NCBI GenBank assembly: GCA_047967505.1 | Contig: CM106540.1 | Strand: one strand, 5' to 3' | Length of the DNA: 64,000 nucleotides | DNA from: Dipteris shenzhenensis | Taxonomy: Eukaryota; Polypodiophyta; Polypodiopsida; Gleicheniales | Part shown: positions 42,013 to 53,623 of the stretch, piece by piece | How positions within the stretch are numbered: position 1 is the first letter of the stretch | Layout of the letters: the number at the start of each line of letters is the position of its first letter | Notes under the pieces: generated by a model | Told to the model about the DNA's origin: nothing | Seen by the model: only the letters and a program-made list of their open reading frames with translations | The model's database searches: none | Position numbers and translations under genes: made by a program

Positions 42013-44519
42013 TAGCAGCTTTAAATACAAAGATCAATGGTTCAACAACCATTTTGCCAATCCCTAAAATGGTTCATACATCCAAAGGAAAGAGCTCCTA
42101 TTGGCATCCAAAATCTTTAGCATCAACCTCTCATTCTATACAATATATCCAAAGGATATATATCTAGCATCAACCTCTCAGTCTATACAAGGTCAGAGTC
42201 ACCATACAACTTTGCCTCTCCATTCACTCGCTACACCACCAAGGGCTCAAGCTATGCAACTGAAGATATCTAGTTTGCAAAGATGCAAGACAACCAAGGG
42301 GGAGTGAAAGTACCACTCCAGATGGATACCCAAGAGGTTACTACAAGCTCAATATTTCTATGCGGGAAACAACTTCATATGGGTGCCCAAAGCTCTAGCT
42401 GTGACAACCCCACACCCTGGTAAATCTCCTATTAATGCCAAGTAGCATTTGATGTTATCTACAACAAGGTTGCAATAGTGCCATGAGAACTTGCACCTTT
42501 GATAGAGGAGTTACAGATCTTATGGAGAGGAGTGTGGGTCATTAATATTTCCAAAGCTCTTAGACATACTAAGGACAATTTCATCAGGGGAATCTTGATG
42601 TGGACCATGCATGACTACCCAAGATATGGAGAGTGCGCAGGTACGTGGTTGTGTCTTTACATGTATAATATAGAATTATGCTTTTATGACTCTCTTTCGC
42701 ACACGTCTTATACTAACAAGGTCTTACAAGTATTCTAAGCTATAGGATTAGTGTACCGATAATCGTGATGCGTTAGTGTAATTATGATTATGTTATATTA
42801 TTGACATGACTTCTTTGTTGCTTTAATAGTTCATCCTCCCAATTACAGTGAAAGGGTGCTTACAAGAAGATGTTAGTGGTGTTGTGAGGTATGCTTACTA
42901 TCAAATCGCATTGATTGCATTTTCTTTAATTTAAGTTGAATAATCTGTAGATTGATTATTAATATATCTTACATGGGCATGTGAAATATGTGGATATCTC
43001 AAAACATGGGCATGTGAAATAGGTGGATATCTCAAAAAGAGATCTCCATATCGAGCATTGTTTTCTTGCATCCACAGATCTCGATATGCCGCAAGCTTGG
43101 CATAACAAGGATGATGATCGCATCGCTGGTGAGGTTCCCCAAGGGCGTAACCCGAAAGGGTTCACACCATCCATGGTGAGTCTAAGATGTTAGTTGTGTG
43201 GCTCCCTCGCAAAGTCCAGCCACTAATTGTCTATGTGCTTCCAAGCTGCACAATCTATGGGAATCCTCAATGTATCATCAGTGGACCGATGAGATGCATG
43301 CCAAGTCATCAACTCCGCTATGGATTTGCATCGGAACATGTGTTGTATTCTTGCAATAATGGAAAAGTGTCTCAAGACCTTTACCGGTATCTACTCACCC
43401 TGCAAGTCATCTCTATATTGTTGTTCATGCTTGATTTTGAGAGGGTAAGGACAAAAAATGAGATTTCTCATCCTTTGCTTTCTCCTTTTTGTAGGCTTAT
43501 GCTTGTCTCCTCAATCCAATCCCTTTGAAAATTTGCTTCTCCAAACTCCTCCTTCCTCTAACTTGTTATCTAAAAAATGATATGTTTCCTCTCTTCTGTA
43601 GAGCCAGTCCACAAAACACTGAGCGGGACTTTTTCAAGTAAGAAAGCGCTTCCTTTTGCTATTTCTGTTATTTGCATTGTCCTGCAGCTAGTGCCCTAAG
43701 CACTAGCTACAGTGATGGGCATATGAACCCTCTCTTCCCCTCTCTTCTCTTATTCCCTCTTTTTCCCCTCTTTTCCTCTTTTCCTCCCTCTTTCCCTCAT
43801 ATGCTCATGCATAAGCATAAGCATATGCTTTCTCTCTTTTTCTCTTATACATATGTTTTTTCTTCTCTTATGCTTATGCTCTTTTCCCCTCTCCTTTTTC
43901 CCCTCTTTCTATCTCTTTTCCCCTCTTCCTTCTCTTCTTTTCCCCTCTCTTTTTCTCGATTTTTACATGCAAGGAAAATCAAAATTTCCTTTGCCATATA
44001 AGTGTAGCAATTCAAGATAGGATCATGGGATCCACTTTGAGTTTTTATTGTGAGCCTTTACTCCATATTGAAACTTCATCTTTCTCCTTTTTTGTATTTG
44101 AAGCTTCTTTTTATTAGTAGACTTCTAGGTACTCTTTGAAGAAGGCTTATTTTGATTAGTAGACTCCTTCTACCCACACAAAGTAGACTTACTTTTTGCC
44201 AAGAGCATTCTTGTAGCAACTATGCTTTGTCTCCAAGAATGCGCTCTCCTATACAGCCATGGGTACTGGCAACAACGCGAGTGGCTAGCAGCTTTGCACT
44301 AGCAAGCCTCACGTTTTCCTATTTCTACAACAAGTTCTTGTATTGCTGCTGCCCCATTTTTAGGAATAGGCTCTTGTGTGACTGCCTACTGTGGGTGCTC
44401 ATATAGCTATTTCTTGTAGCATGATCACGTGAGTATACTAGGGAGTTCCCTGTGGTTGCATCTTAGCTTAATTTTCCTTTGAGGTCTCAGTAGTAGGTTC
44501 TTGTGTGTTTACATCATTT
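42013..44519. mobile_element. unidentified 2.5-kb insertion in gypsy copy C
   Basis: It separates the RT connection (ending near 44520) from RNase H (starting near 42012) of one pol gene, so it arrived later. TTTAA occurs near both ends (ctttaaatac at about 42019 and catttaagg at about 44516) and may be a target duplication. Inside are a direct repeat of gcatcaacctctca-tctatacaa (42120-42195), a repeated gggcatgtgaaata-gtggatatctca (about 42975-43035), and a CT-rich tract (43725-43960). No transposase, RT or LTR is recognised, so the class is unknown; a non-autonomous element is likely. Confidence 0.5.
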
Positions 44520-45703
44520 AAGGATGGGTGTTGTGATTAGGCGCCACTGTCAAAGCCCAAAGGCTTGGTCGCACTCTTCAGTCCATAAGAATTCCACTAA
44601 TAATTTGTAAAGTGGTCTAGCTATCATGGCATACCACAATATAAATCTTTTGTAATAGCCGGCATGTCCCATAAAGACCTGTACACCTTTGGAATTTGTA
44701 GGAGGAGGCAATTCCATGATGATTTTGATTTTGTCCATGTCAGTTGCAATCCCATGTTGAGAGACAATGTGTCCCAAAACAACTCTGTGGGTGACCATGA
44801 ACTGGCATTTTGTTGGATTAGGGAGATGCCATACTCCCTGCATTTGATTAGTACTGCTTCAAGACATTTGAAGTGGTCTTTTTTGTTTGAATGGATGCAC
44901 AAATCATCCAAGAACATCTGTAAAAACTTATTCAAAAATGACTTGAAAGCTGTGAACATGACTCATTGGAATGTGGTCGGGGCATTAGAAAGGCCGAATG
45001 GCATGACTCTATATGCAAAAATACCCCATTCTGTAGCAAATGTTGTTTTTGATTGGTCTTTAGGAGCAATTTGCACTTGGTTATAGCCACTGAAGCCATC
45101 CAAGAAGCTATATATTTCGGAGCCTGTCACTTTTTCCAACATTGTTTCTGTTAAGGGTAGGGGATAGTGATTCCTAATTGTGGTGACATTCACATTTTTT
45201 AAGTTTACGCATATTCTGAGCTTCTTGTTGCATTTAGGCACAATGACGATGGGTGAAACCCAATCAATGTGCTCTATCTCATAGATGAATTTGGCATCTA
45301 GGAGTTTTTCCAGCTCGTCATAAACCATGGTGCCATATTTAGGATTTGTGCGATAAGGTCCACATATCTTAGGGTGAGCACCTTCCCTTATATGTATCGC
45401 AAAAACTGCCACGTCTGGTGAAATTCCTTTCATCTCTTTATATGACCATGTTAGGCAGTCACGGTATTCCATTAAGAGTGCTTTGAGTTTGGTTTCATCT
45501 TCTTGTCGAAGCTGTTTCCCAATGAAAACCAGTTTTTCTTCCTCCCCTTCAAGGGCGAGGTTTATTGTGCATGTTTTTGCCGGTCCCTCATAGATTGGAG
45601 TTTCTCCAATGCTGTCAGTGTCTTGAACTTCAGATTCTCTCAGTGATCTTGGCATTGCTATTGGCACACTACCACTTGTGTAATTCTTGAAGTATTCCGA
45701 CAC
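44520..45703 (-). pseudogene. gypsy copy C: reverse transcriptase
   Basis: The frame 45703-44963 carries the RT N-terminal part (SPIVIVPK, LRICVNLKNVN, YSFLDGFSGYNQVQIAP, FGLSNAPTTFQ). A TGA at about 44960-44962 replaces a codon, after which the frame continues with FLDDLCIHSNKKDH, the catalytic region (F-L-D-D). A one-base shift near 44830 leads to VVLGHIVSQHGIATD and YYKRFILWY. Another shift near 44560 precedes the insertion. The catalytic Asp pair is intact, but the copy is dead. Confidence 0.9.
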
Positions 45704-46500
45704 TTCTCAAAGATCGGCCTTTGATGGTGTTGAACTAGCCTGACATGTGCCATGTGTACTGGGTGGTATAGTTGCATTTACCAATTTGTTAGGCTCTTTT
45801 TGACTTTCTTTTTTTGAAGTCTCTTGATTGAGCTTCATCTGCACATGTGGCTTATATTTCTGAAACTTCTTACATTGGGAACTATGGGGTAACTTTTCCC
45901 TTGGTAAGGTGTTTCCAAGTAAGGGTTCATTTGCTGTGCATACTCCTTCCAATCCCTCAAGGGACCATTCAAGAGGCAGTGGTTTTAATTTTGAGGGAGC
46001 TGGCTTTGCAAGGTATAATTCGACGATCCTTGTTTGAACTCGTTCAAATTCATTGAAGTGTTCGGCCTTGGCTTTTCTGCGATTTCCTCCTTCAGCTTTC
46101 TTATGGGATCTTCTGCTGTTATTCAACTTTGGAGGTTCAACTTTTGGGAGCTTGACTGCCATCAAGGCATGCATAATGGCTAAGTCATTATCAAAGATTT
46201 GATCTTCAATTTCAGGATTCTTAGCCTTAGTTTCAAGGTCCCAAGGAAAATCTGAGTCATCATTGGTATGGGTACCTTCTTTAGGTTCATTATCCCACTC
46301 GAGCTCAGCCATAAAGAATGGCATCTCTAGATCGATTGGTTCTTCATGTGTGAGTGGAGGAGTCATGGAGGACTGATGCTTCCCATAACCAAGGACGTCC
46401 CAGTAAGATTTGATAGGATTTTTTGGGAAGATCCAGGATTGTGAATTGAAGGGAAAAGTGGACTCCTCCGACCTTTGTGGACACACCATTCACTATTCCC
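45704..46500 (-). pseudogene. gypsy copy C: linker between protease and RT
   Basis: A 260-codon frame (45707-46489), charged and low in conserved motifs, with HFNEFERVQTRIVELYLAKP, which is also present in copy B. It is a spacer typical of this gypsy family and of no known enzymatic function. Confidence 0.75.
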
Positions 46501-46860
46501 AAGGGTTTAGCTCATGAATCATCGACAAGGCGTATGTTGAAATTAGCCTTTTGCATTGGTGGGAGACCCCATTCTTCGTAGAGCTCCTTTGATAGGACAT
46601 TTACACCTGCTCCACCATCCACTATGGCTTGGACCTCATTATATGCCTTGTGGACCAAAGGCATAGTAATGTTGCATATGTCATCTCTCTCACCCATCCG
46701 CACATGGATATCTTCAATGTCGTTCATAGGTGGAGGGGGAGTTGCAAGTTCAATCCATCCTTTGAAACTCTCCAAGAGAATGAGACAATTTCGTAGGAGG
46801 ATTCCGATGGGAATTGACACAGGGCAACTTAGGATGCTAAAGAGTGCGGCTCCTTCAAGT
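46501..46860 (-). pseudogene. gypsy copy C: aspartic protease
   Basis: Frame 46512-46820 contains VQAIVDGGAGVNVLS, the retropepsin active-site loop with the catalytic Asp and the hydrophobic flank. The usual Ser/Thr after Asp is Gly, which may be a lesion or a family feature. The frame ends at a stop just before the linker. Confidence 0.8.
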
Positions 46861-48900
46861 TGACGTGGTGGTACATTATGTTGTGGAGTCTATTAATGGA
46901 ACAAAAGCTCGAGTATAGTATCAATACTTTGTGGGGCCAAGTCATGGAGTGGGTCTTGAGCTTGTTTCTCAGCCTCAAATTGAGCTTGTTTTTCAGCCTC
47001 AAATTGAGCTTGTTCCTTTTGTACCCATTGTTGAAGTGCCTGAAAACGAGCCTTCTCCACCTCTGCATTTGCGTATTGAGCTTCTTTTATTTGAGGCTCG
47101 AGAGTTGATGTGAATGAGCTTGGCTGCTCATTGCTTGGTGGAGGTGGAGGCACTCGTGCTTTCTTTTTAAGAAGTCGCTTTGGTTGGATTGGAATGTTAG
47201 GGTCCTTTGTGGCCTCTTTTTGTTGGCATGTAATTACATTTACAGGTTGTGATATTACACTTGTCGGCGGACCCAGACTTTGATGGTCCACCCCAATGAT
47301 GTTGATTGGGATGTCAGGCTTAACCTCTGTTTGTTGTGGGACTTTATTTTTCATTGGACAATCCATAGAGACATGTTCTATGCCACAATCTCTGTAGAGT
47401 GGTTGGGAAGTAGCTGGGCTTCCATGATGAGGACACTCTGTGATCCGGTGATTTTTGCCACAATTGTAGCACTTGATTGGTGCTCGATATGTGTTGGGAC
47501 GTACTTGATTTGCGTAAACTAGTATTAGACCCTCTACACCTTCTACATAGTACATTGGGTACTCTGTTTCATACTCAAATGATGAGTCTACTTCCTCGGC
47601 TTGTAATTGATGTATTGGAACTACTTGAGCAGCTGGATTTGGTGCTCTTGGATATGGTCATGGATTCGGATTCCTGAGTAGTTGGGACTTGTGTCCGAAC
47701 AGGAAGAGAATTTAGCGTCGAAGTTAGGGGCGCTTGTGCAAGTGCCGATTGCCTGTACATTGGCATGGGTGCCACTTGGTATTGTTGAGGTCGAGGCAGG
47801 TTGTTGCGCATGTTGAAGATGCAACTATTTTCATCATGGTTGCTGACGATGCAGATATGGCACCACAACCTTATGGTGGATTTGCTCATGCAGTGATCCT
47901 GGCTCTTAGGACCGAGCACTCATTTGCTGTATGATTGGCCATGCAGTGTGGACACCAAACATTTTCTCACTGTGTATATGTCTGAGTTGGCAGCTGAGAC
48001 AAGTGAAGTTTTTGTTCCATGGCCTGCATCATGTCCTCTTTCAACTTCATGGTCATGGACTCTAGGCGATCTTTATTTGATGTTTTGGCAGTGGACTTGT
48101 ATTTGCCTTTTTTTGACTGCTTATCTCATGTACTAGTTCTGCCATCATCACTACTAGTGCCTGAGTCGGTCATGCCATCCTCGATGTCAATGACTGTCCC
48201 ATGAGTAGCACTGAACATTTCATAGCTGCTTATCTTTTTCATATTCTTTCGGACTTTCTTTCTTAGTCCTATAATGAACAGGGTGTGAGGTACTTTGCAT
48301 CGAGACGTGGGTCACATTTGGCGATTAATCTTTTCATCTTACCCAGGTATGTGCGTACACCTTCTCGATGGCCTTGTTCGATCTTGCTTAGTTGGAGAGC
48401 AGGATCATCTTGTAGCCTCTCCGTTTGAAGCGTCGTTTAAATTATATTTAAAGTAGGTCCCATGTGGCGCACTCTTCCACTAGAAGGTCTAGGTACTATT
48501 CAGAGGCTTCATCAATTAAAGCCATGGGAAACCAAGCCACCTACATTTCATGGGATTGATCTCCACCTACTCGACATGCGGCATCAAAATGCTAGAGGAA
48601 TCGGGCTGGATCTCCCCTACCATTATATTTGAGAAGTTCCAGGTTTTCCAAGGGGCATCTGCCTTGATTGTTATTATTTCTTCGATTAAAGAAATTGTCA
48701 GCCTCTGCATCGAGGTCGATATCCCCATCATTGTCACGACGGTGTCCAACCATGTTGTGGCATGGGGGAGTTAAAGGGAGTGATTGAATCTCAGGGGGGG
48801 ATTTGGGGTAGAGGATTGTTGGGGGTGGTGGTTGTAGCTGAGTTGTATGCAGATTTGGCGAGCATTGGAGTTGGAGGCATTGGTCGGAACGTAGCTGCAT
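46861..48900 (-). pseudogene. gypsy copy C: gag
   Basis: From the right: the N-terminal part at 48900-48592 (NLELLKYNGRGDPARFL), a decayed gag core with many stops (48590-47930), a Pro/Gln-rich part at 47919-47575, and the C-terminal part at 47555-46893. The last has CYNCGKNHRITECPHHG (a modified CCHC knuckle, CX2CX3HX4C), a second Cys cluster, a PPPPP stretch and a Glu/Gln-rich helix with repeated FEAEKQAQ. It is the most complete gag of this family in the window and a guide to the scrambled copies at 32904-37984. Confidence 0.85.
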
Positions 48901-49765
48901 GCAGATTGGGTGAGATTTGTAAAGGGTGTCTCCACCGGCAAATGCGGGTGTTGATGTAGTTTTGTTTGAAGGGTTAGAGTGGTGTTAGTTTGAGTAGGGA
49001 CCATCATGTTAATAATTTGCCTAAGATTGTCCTACATGTGTAGGGAATTGTGCCTGTGAAGATGGAGGGGAGGGTGGAGGGGGAGATGGAGGAGGGGGAG
49101 AAGAAAAAAGAAAAAAGAAAAAAACTTGACAGACGGAAAACTTTGACGAAAGTCCAAAGGGAGGAAGAGATGGTCACCTGAACACTCTCTAAGTCTTTCA
49201 CGATGTAATGGGATTGTTGAGGACCAATGGACAGTGGGTGGATGGCTGGGTTATCACTACGAGATAGGCTCGAAGTCACTTACCATGTGAGGATGGGAGT
49301 AGGGTGGTGGTCGATGGAGAGGGAGGAGTATCTTGTGTAGGGCTTGGAATGGGGGAGAGGATGGAGGAAAGATGTAAAAGATGAAGAATGAGGGGGTGGA
49401 GTGGGTTTTTATAGGAAATGGGTTTAGGTTTAAGGTTAAACCCTAAACTCTTCCCGAGCCATAACTTTTTATGGTAAGCTTGGTTTGCTCTTCTTCAACA
49501 AGGTGAAATGATCGAAATTGCAAGCTCTACCCATTCGTGTCCACTACCTAGCCTGATTATTTATCAAGTGGCCTCTTTTTAAGAAATAAAGAAAATTTCT
49601 TAAGGTAGTAACCTAAGGTTGATGCTTGGGGTTGATATGTTTGGCTAGAAATGGAAAAAAATTTACTCTCCTTGCCCTTGAGTGTTATGTTCATGAAAGT
49701 TCGAAGTAGTTTGTTTTTTACACATACCTGCGTATGTTTACTTGTTACTTGAGATGCTAGTCTCT
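48901..49765 (-). other. leader of gypsy copy C
   Basis: Non-coding stretch between the primer site and gag. It has a purine-rich patch at 49060-49130. No sustained frame. Confidence 0.5.
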
Positions 49766-49780
49766 CCAAGAGCAGCGCCA
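49766..49780 (-). other. candidate primer binding site of gypsy copy C
   Basis: The minus strand reads TGGCGCTGCTCTTGG two bases after a CA end. TGGCGC-type primer sites are common in plant gypsy elements. The tRNA was not identified. Confidence 0.55.
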
Positions 49781-50044
49781 AATGTTGGCTCTTTCCTACA
49801 GCTTCCATAGGAAGCGCATGGTCTTCTTAGTATGCAAGGTTCTGAGGCTTTTTGTCACCTAGATATATCGGGGTTATCGTTTGTAGTATACGTGTAGCTT
49901 AGGACCTCGAGTCGTGTTCCAATGAGAGATGTAAGCTTAAGTGTGGTAAGCAAACATAGTGCATGCATGTGTAAAAGGAACGTGTATCATCATGGTTAAG
50001 GTAATGAAGGCTTTCGTCTTCATTGGGGGTTGCAGGGTTTAGGA

Positions 50045-50240
50045 GGAGTTTAAGGGTTAGAAGGATGTTCCAGGGTTTAGAAGGAGGTTCCAAGGTTTAG
50101 AAGAGGTTCCAGGGTTAGAAGGAAGTTCAAAGATTTAGAAGGAGTTCCAAGGTTTAGAAGGAGGTTCCAGGGTTTAGAGAGAGGTTTTAGAGTTTAGAAG
50201 GAGTTCCAGAGTGTAGAAGAGGTTCCAAGGTTTAGAGTAG
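50045..50240. repeat. minisatellite, about 22-24 bp, about 9 degenerate copies
   Basis: Units of the form aggttccagggtttagaagg with variation in length. Located inside the candidate LTR. Confidence 0.8.
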
Positions 50241-50645
50241 AGTACATGGTAGAGAACTCGTCTCCCTTGTAGATCATGGAGATTAAGGGTTGAGGAACTA
50301 AGGGTTTAGGGGGAGCATAGGAGTGGGAGAGGAAGAAGGTGTAAGAGCATGAGGGAAAGAAGAGAGAGGAGGAGGAGGGAGGAGGAGAAGGGAGGAGGAG
50401 AGGGGAGGAGGAGGAGAAGGCGGAGGAAGAGGGAGGAGGAGAAGCGAGAAGGAGAGGGAGAGGATGGATTGCAAGGTTGGAGGTTCCAAGGTTTAGAGTA
50501 GAATACATGGTGGAGAACTTGTCTCCCTTGTACATCATGGAGATTAAGGGTTGAGGAACTAAGGGTTTAGGGGGAGCATAGGAGTGGGAGAGGAAGAAGG
50601 TGTAAGAGCATGGGGGAAAGAAGAGAGAGGAGGGAGGAGGAGGAG
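50221..50645. repeat. direct duplication of about 160 bp with purine tracts between
   Basis: 50221-50383 and 50484-50645 are near identical (ggtttagagtagagtacatgg, gggagcataggagtgggag). The GGA/GAAGG tract between them is partly repeated as well. Confidence 0.88.
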
Positions 50646-50691
50646 GGAGGAGGAGAAGGAATAGAACTTCCATTTAAATATGGATCCAACA

Positions 50692-51894
50692 TGTCTTTCA
50701 TCTTATAAAACTTCAAGGTTTTTAATTGATAGAATTATGTGAAAATTTATGAATTTTCTAGATTACAAAGCTCCTCTTTTGAACCCTGGGTGCACACTTC
50801 AAGGGACTAGGGTACTAGAATTTCAAAAGTGGTAGAGTTCAAGGTGAAGTGAAGGAAAGTAAGGCCTTAGAAGTGTTCTTGCAGTAGTCGATAAAGCTTT
50901 GGGTCCTAAAACCCTATGAATTCAAGTGCATAATTTTTCTAAGAGTAGCACATAGGAAAGGCCATCATGGGTATGCACTCTCGTAGCAATAAAAAATTGT
51001 AAGCAAACTTCTTATCAAGAGCATTACAAAGATACTATGTGGAAGGTGAAATATCACATTGATTCACAACATAAATTTGTTGAAAAACTCTCATCCATTC
51101 AAGGAAATCTCCATGCCATCATATGATTTTCATTGTACACAATCAATTGTGTACTTATACTCACCATATATAATCTCTACTAGTTATATGCTCACCCACA
51201 ATACTTTGGATACTTACTAATCACTTGCATGTTCACACTCATTATCTATGCTACCAATTCCACACACAATGACTACAATTGCAAACATATTTTTAGTAGC
51301 AGGGCGAGTTCACCAAGGGACATGAAAAGGTTTTAAACTAAAAAAACCCTCAAAATTTATGGAAGTTTAGGTGTCAAGTTGTGCCACTAGTGTAAGGCCT
51401 AACTCTCCAAAATCCTTTATATCATCATTGTGATATGATGGGACTATGTGCAATAGCAAAGTGGAAAAACTATAGGACCTTTAAGGCCAAATGCACAAGT
51501 GGCAAAAGATCTTTAGAGGACAAATTATGCAGGAGCTAAAAGGGCAATGGCTCTAAAACCAATAGAAGGAATTGATCAAGAAGAGGCAAGCTAAGCTACG
51601 AGGTATAATAGTGATCCATGGCTACAAAGAAGAGAGAGTGTTATTTATCCGCAGTGAGCCTCTTAAGTAGCCACATGTTTACACATTTGTGCCTCATCCA
51701 TAAGATCAACAAATGGAATCGTGACCCACAAATCAGGCCACTAATTTCTCAATCACACACCAACCACACATATGTGACACCTACACATACACGCCTCACA
51801 CACACATAGATGTTCTCATGCATACTCATATGAGCCTTAGACTCTATGCACTAGTGCACCCAAAAGTACATCAACTTTCCCAATAGGGACCCTA
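50692..51894. other. no gene seen
   Basis: AT-rich, short frames only; no repeat or coding similarity recognised. Confidence 0.4.
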
Positions 51895-52870
51895 CCATGG
51901 CATGCATATTTTCTTATGTTTTACCACGTGTCACGCATGAGTGTCAAAAAATATGCATTGGGGTGCTTCTATCCTATGTGTGTATCTCTGATGGGTATGA
52001 TACTTTGAATGGGCATCAAAGCAGGTAAGATTAAATCTCGTGCGGGTATCATAGCCATCGACGATGATAAACACGAAGAATAGAAGTTCCCTAATGCATT
52101 TTTTTGATGCTTATGTAGGATGCGTGGTGAAAAACAAGGAAAAATGGATGCTTGACCATGCAATTGATATCCGATGCATATGATACTTTGCACGAGCCTT
52201 AAAGGGGTAATTATGATCAAGTCATGTTCTTAGTATCATACCCATTGAAGACATGACGCATGGTGGAAAATAATAAGATATGCATGCCCATGCATGCAAA
52301 TTATATATGATGGGTATGATACTTTTCAAATTATATCCAATGGGTATGATACTTTTCACGGGTGTTAAAGTGTGTAAGATTAAGTCCCCTACAAAGTCTC
52401 ATAGTCATTAGAGATAAACACATAGGATAGAAGCGCCCAAATGTGTATTCGTTGACACTCATGCATGACGCATGGTAAGGAACAAGGAAAAATGGATGCC
52501 CAAATGAATCATCATGATACTTTGTAGAACCCTTTCAATAGGTAAGGCCCTTATACAAAGTTCAAGGATCGCACATATTTTGTATGGTGGGACATGCACA
52601 TTGTCTCATTTTTGACCAAGGATGATGCATTACAATTAAAAAACTATTAATCATGCTTAGATCATACCTCTATGTATTAGATGGTCATGAAACTTTGGAA
52701 AGGCCTTTTAATGATTAAGGTCCTCTTATATTCACAAATATTAACAATGATCAGACATCATTTGTATGGTGGGACAAGCACATTTTCTCAAAGTTTACCA
52801 TGGATTATGGATTAGTATTAAAAAACTAGGCATTGGTATGCTTTTACTATACCTATCTATAGAGGTAGAA
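51895..52870. repeat. degenerate satellite-like repeat, about 160-200 bp units
   Basis: The phrases gggtatgatactttt, ggtaagattaa-tc, acaaggaaaaatggatgc and atgatactttg recur in the same order about five times, with substitutions and gaps. Copies near 51985, 52180, 52335 and 52510 are clearest. Confidence 0.7.
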
Positions 52871-53382
52871 GGTAGGTGCTAGAAATGGCCAATGAAGGCA
52901 AAAGAAGAAAGGCAGTTGACGAGACATGTGATTGCTAGTAGTAGACTGAATTGGCCACCCACTAGTGCAGAGAAGCTACCAGACTGCCAAGCTGGCTCGA
53001 TCTAAATTGTAGACAGAGTAGACAAGCAATGGCAATGCACAGAATTGAGAGTAGATGTTGTAGCATTAGCACAAAAGCTAGGGAAGGAGCACATGGTAAT
53101 CAGGTCATGAAATCTATTACTGCAATCAAGGGGATGGCAAATGCAAAAGAGGAGCAGCTAGCCAAATGAAAAGTACGATTCCTAAAGCCACGCACAAAGC
53201 CATCAATATTTGGCAAAGAAATTGCAAATAAATGTAGCATGTGCGAGAACAGGAGATTGTCGAAAGTCAGCATGTTCAGAGAACTGGCATGGTAGATTTT
53301 GTAGCAAGGTTACATGGCAACTTAGTACATGACCAAAGCATAGGTAGATAGACACAACCCATGGTAGGGAAAAGGTGAACCT
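52871..53382. other. no gene seen
   Basis: Short frames only. Confidence 0.4.
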
Positions 53383-53392
53383 CCCCCCCCCC

Positions 53393-53441
<49 letters not shown>

Positions 53442-53496
53442 CCTCGCTCCCCCCCCTCTCTCTCTCTCCCCCCCCTCTCCCTCTCTCTCTATCTCT

Positions 53497-53527
<31 letters not shown>

Positions 53528-53623
53528 CCCCCCCCTCTCTCCCCCTCTCTCTCTCTCTCTCCCTCCCTTCCCCCCCCGCCCACCCCCCCCCTCCCCCCCC
53601 CTCTCTCTCCCTCCACCCCCCCA
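53383..53623. repeat. poly(C) and (CT)n low-complexity tract
   Basis: Starts with a run of 20 C, followed by alternating CT runs and C runs for 240 bp. The minus-strand frames through it are Gly/Arg/Glu artefacts. Confidence 0.95.

Larger units (their letters stand above)
49783..50691 (-). repeat. candidate 5' LTR of gypsy copy C
   Basis: Plus strand runs from TGTTGGCTC to GGATCCAACA, giving the terminal inverted pair TGTTGG/CCAACA. The start lies two bases beyond the candidate primer site. Part of it (49890-49980 and following) aligns with 38105-38420. A matched 3' copy with the same exact ends was not found, so the boundaries are provisional. Confidence 0.6.

Noticed and set aside
42959-43174. 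Cys-containing minus-strand frame inside the unknown insertion
   Set aside because: The repeated STYFTCPCF piece comes from a duplicated DNA segment; no zinc-finger spacing or family fits.
50030-50240. agggttta-type units suggesting interstitial telomere repeats
   Set aside because: The units are 22-24 bp with gggtttagaagg; they are not arrays of the 7-bp plant telomere repeat.
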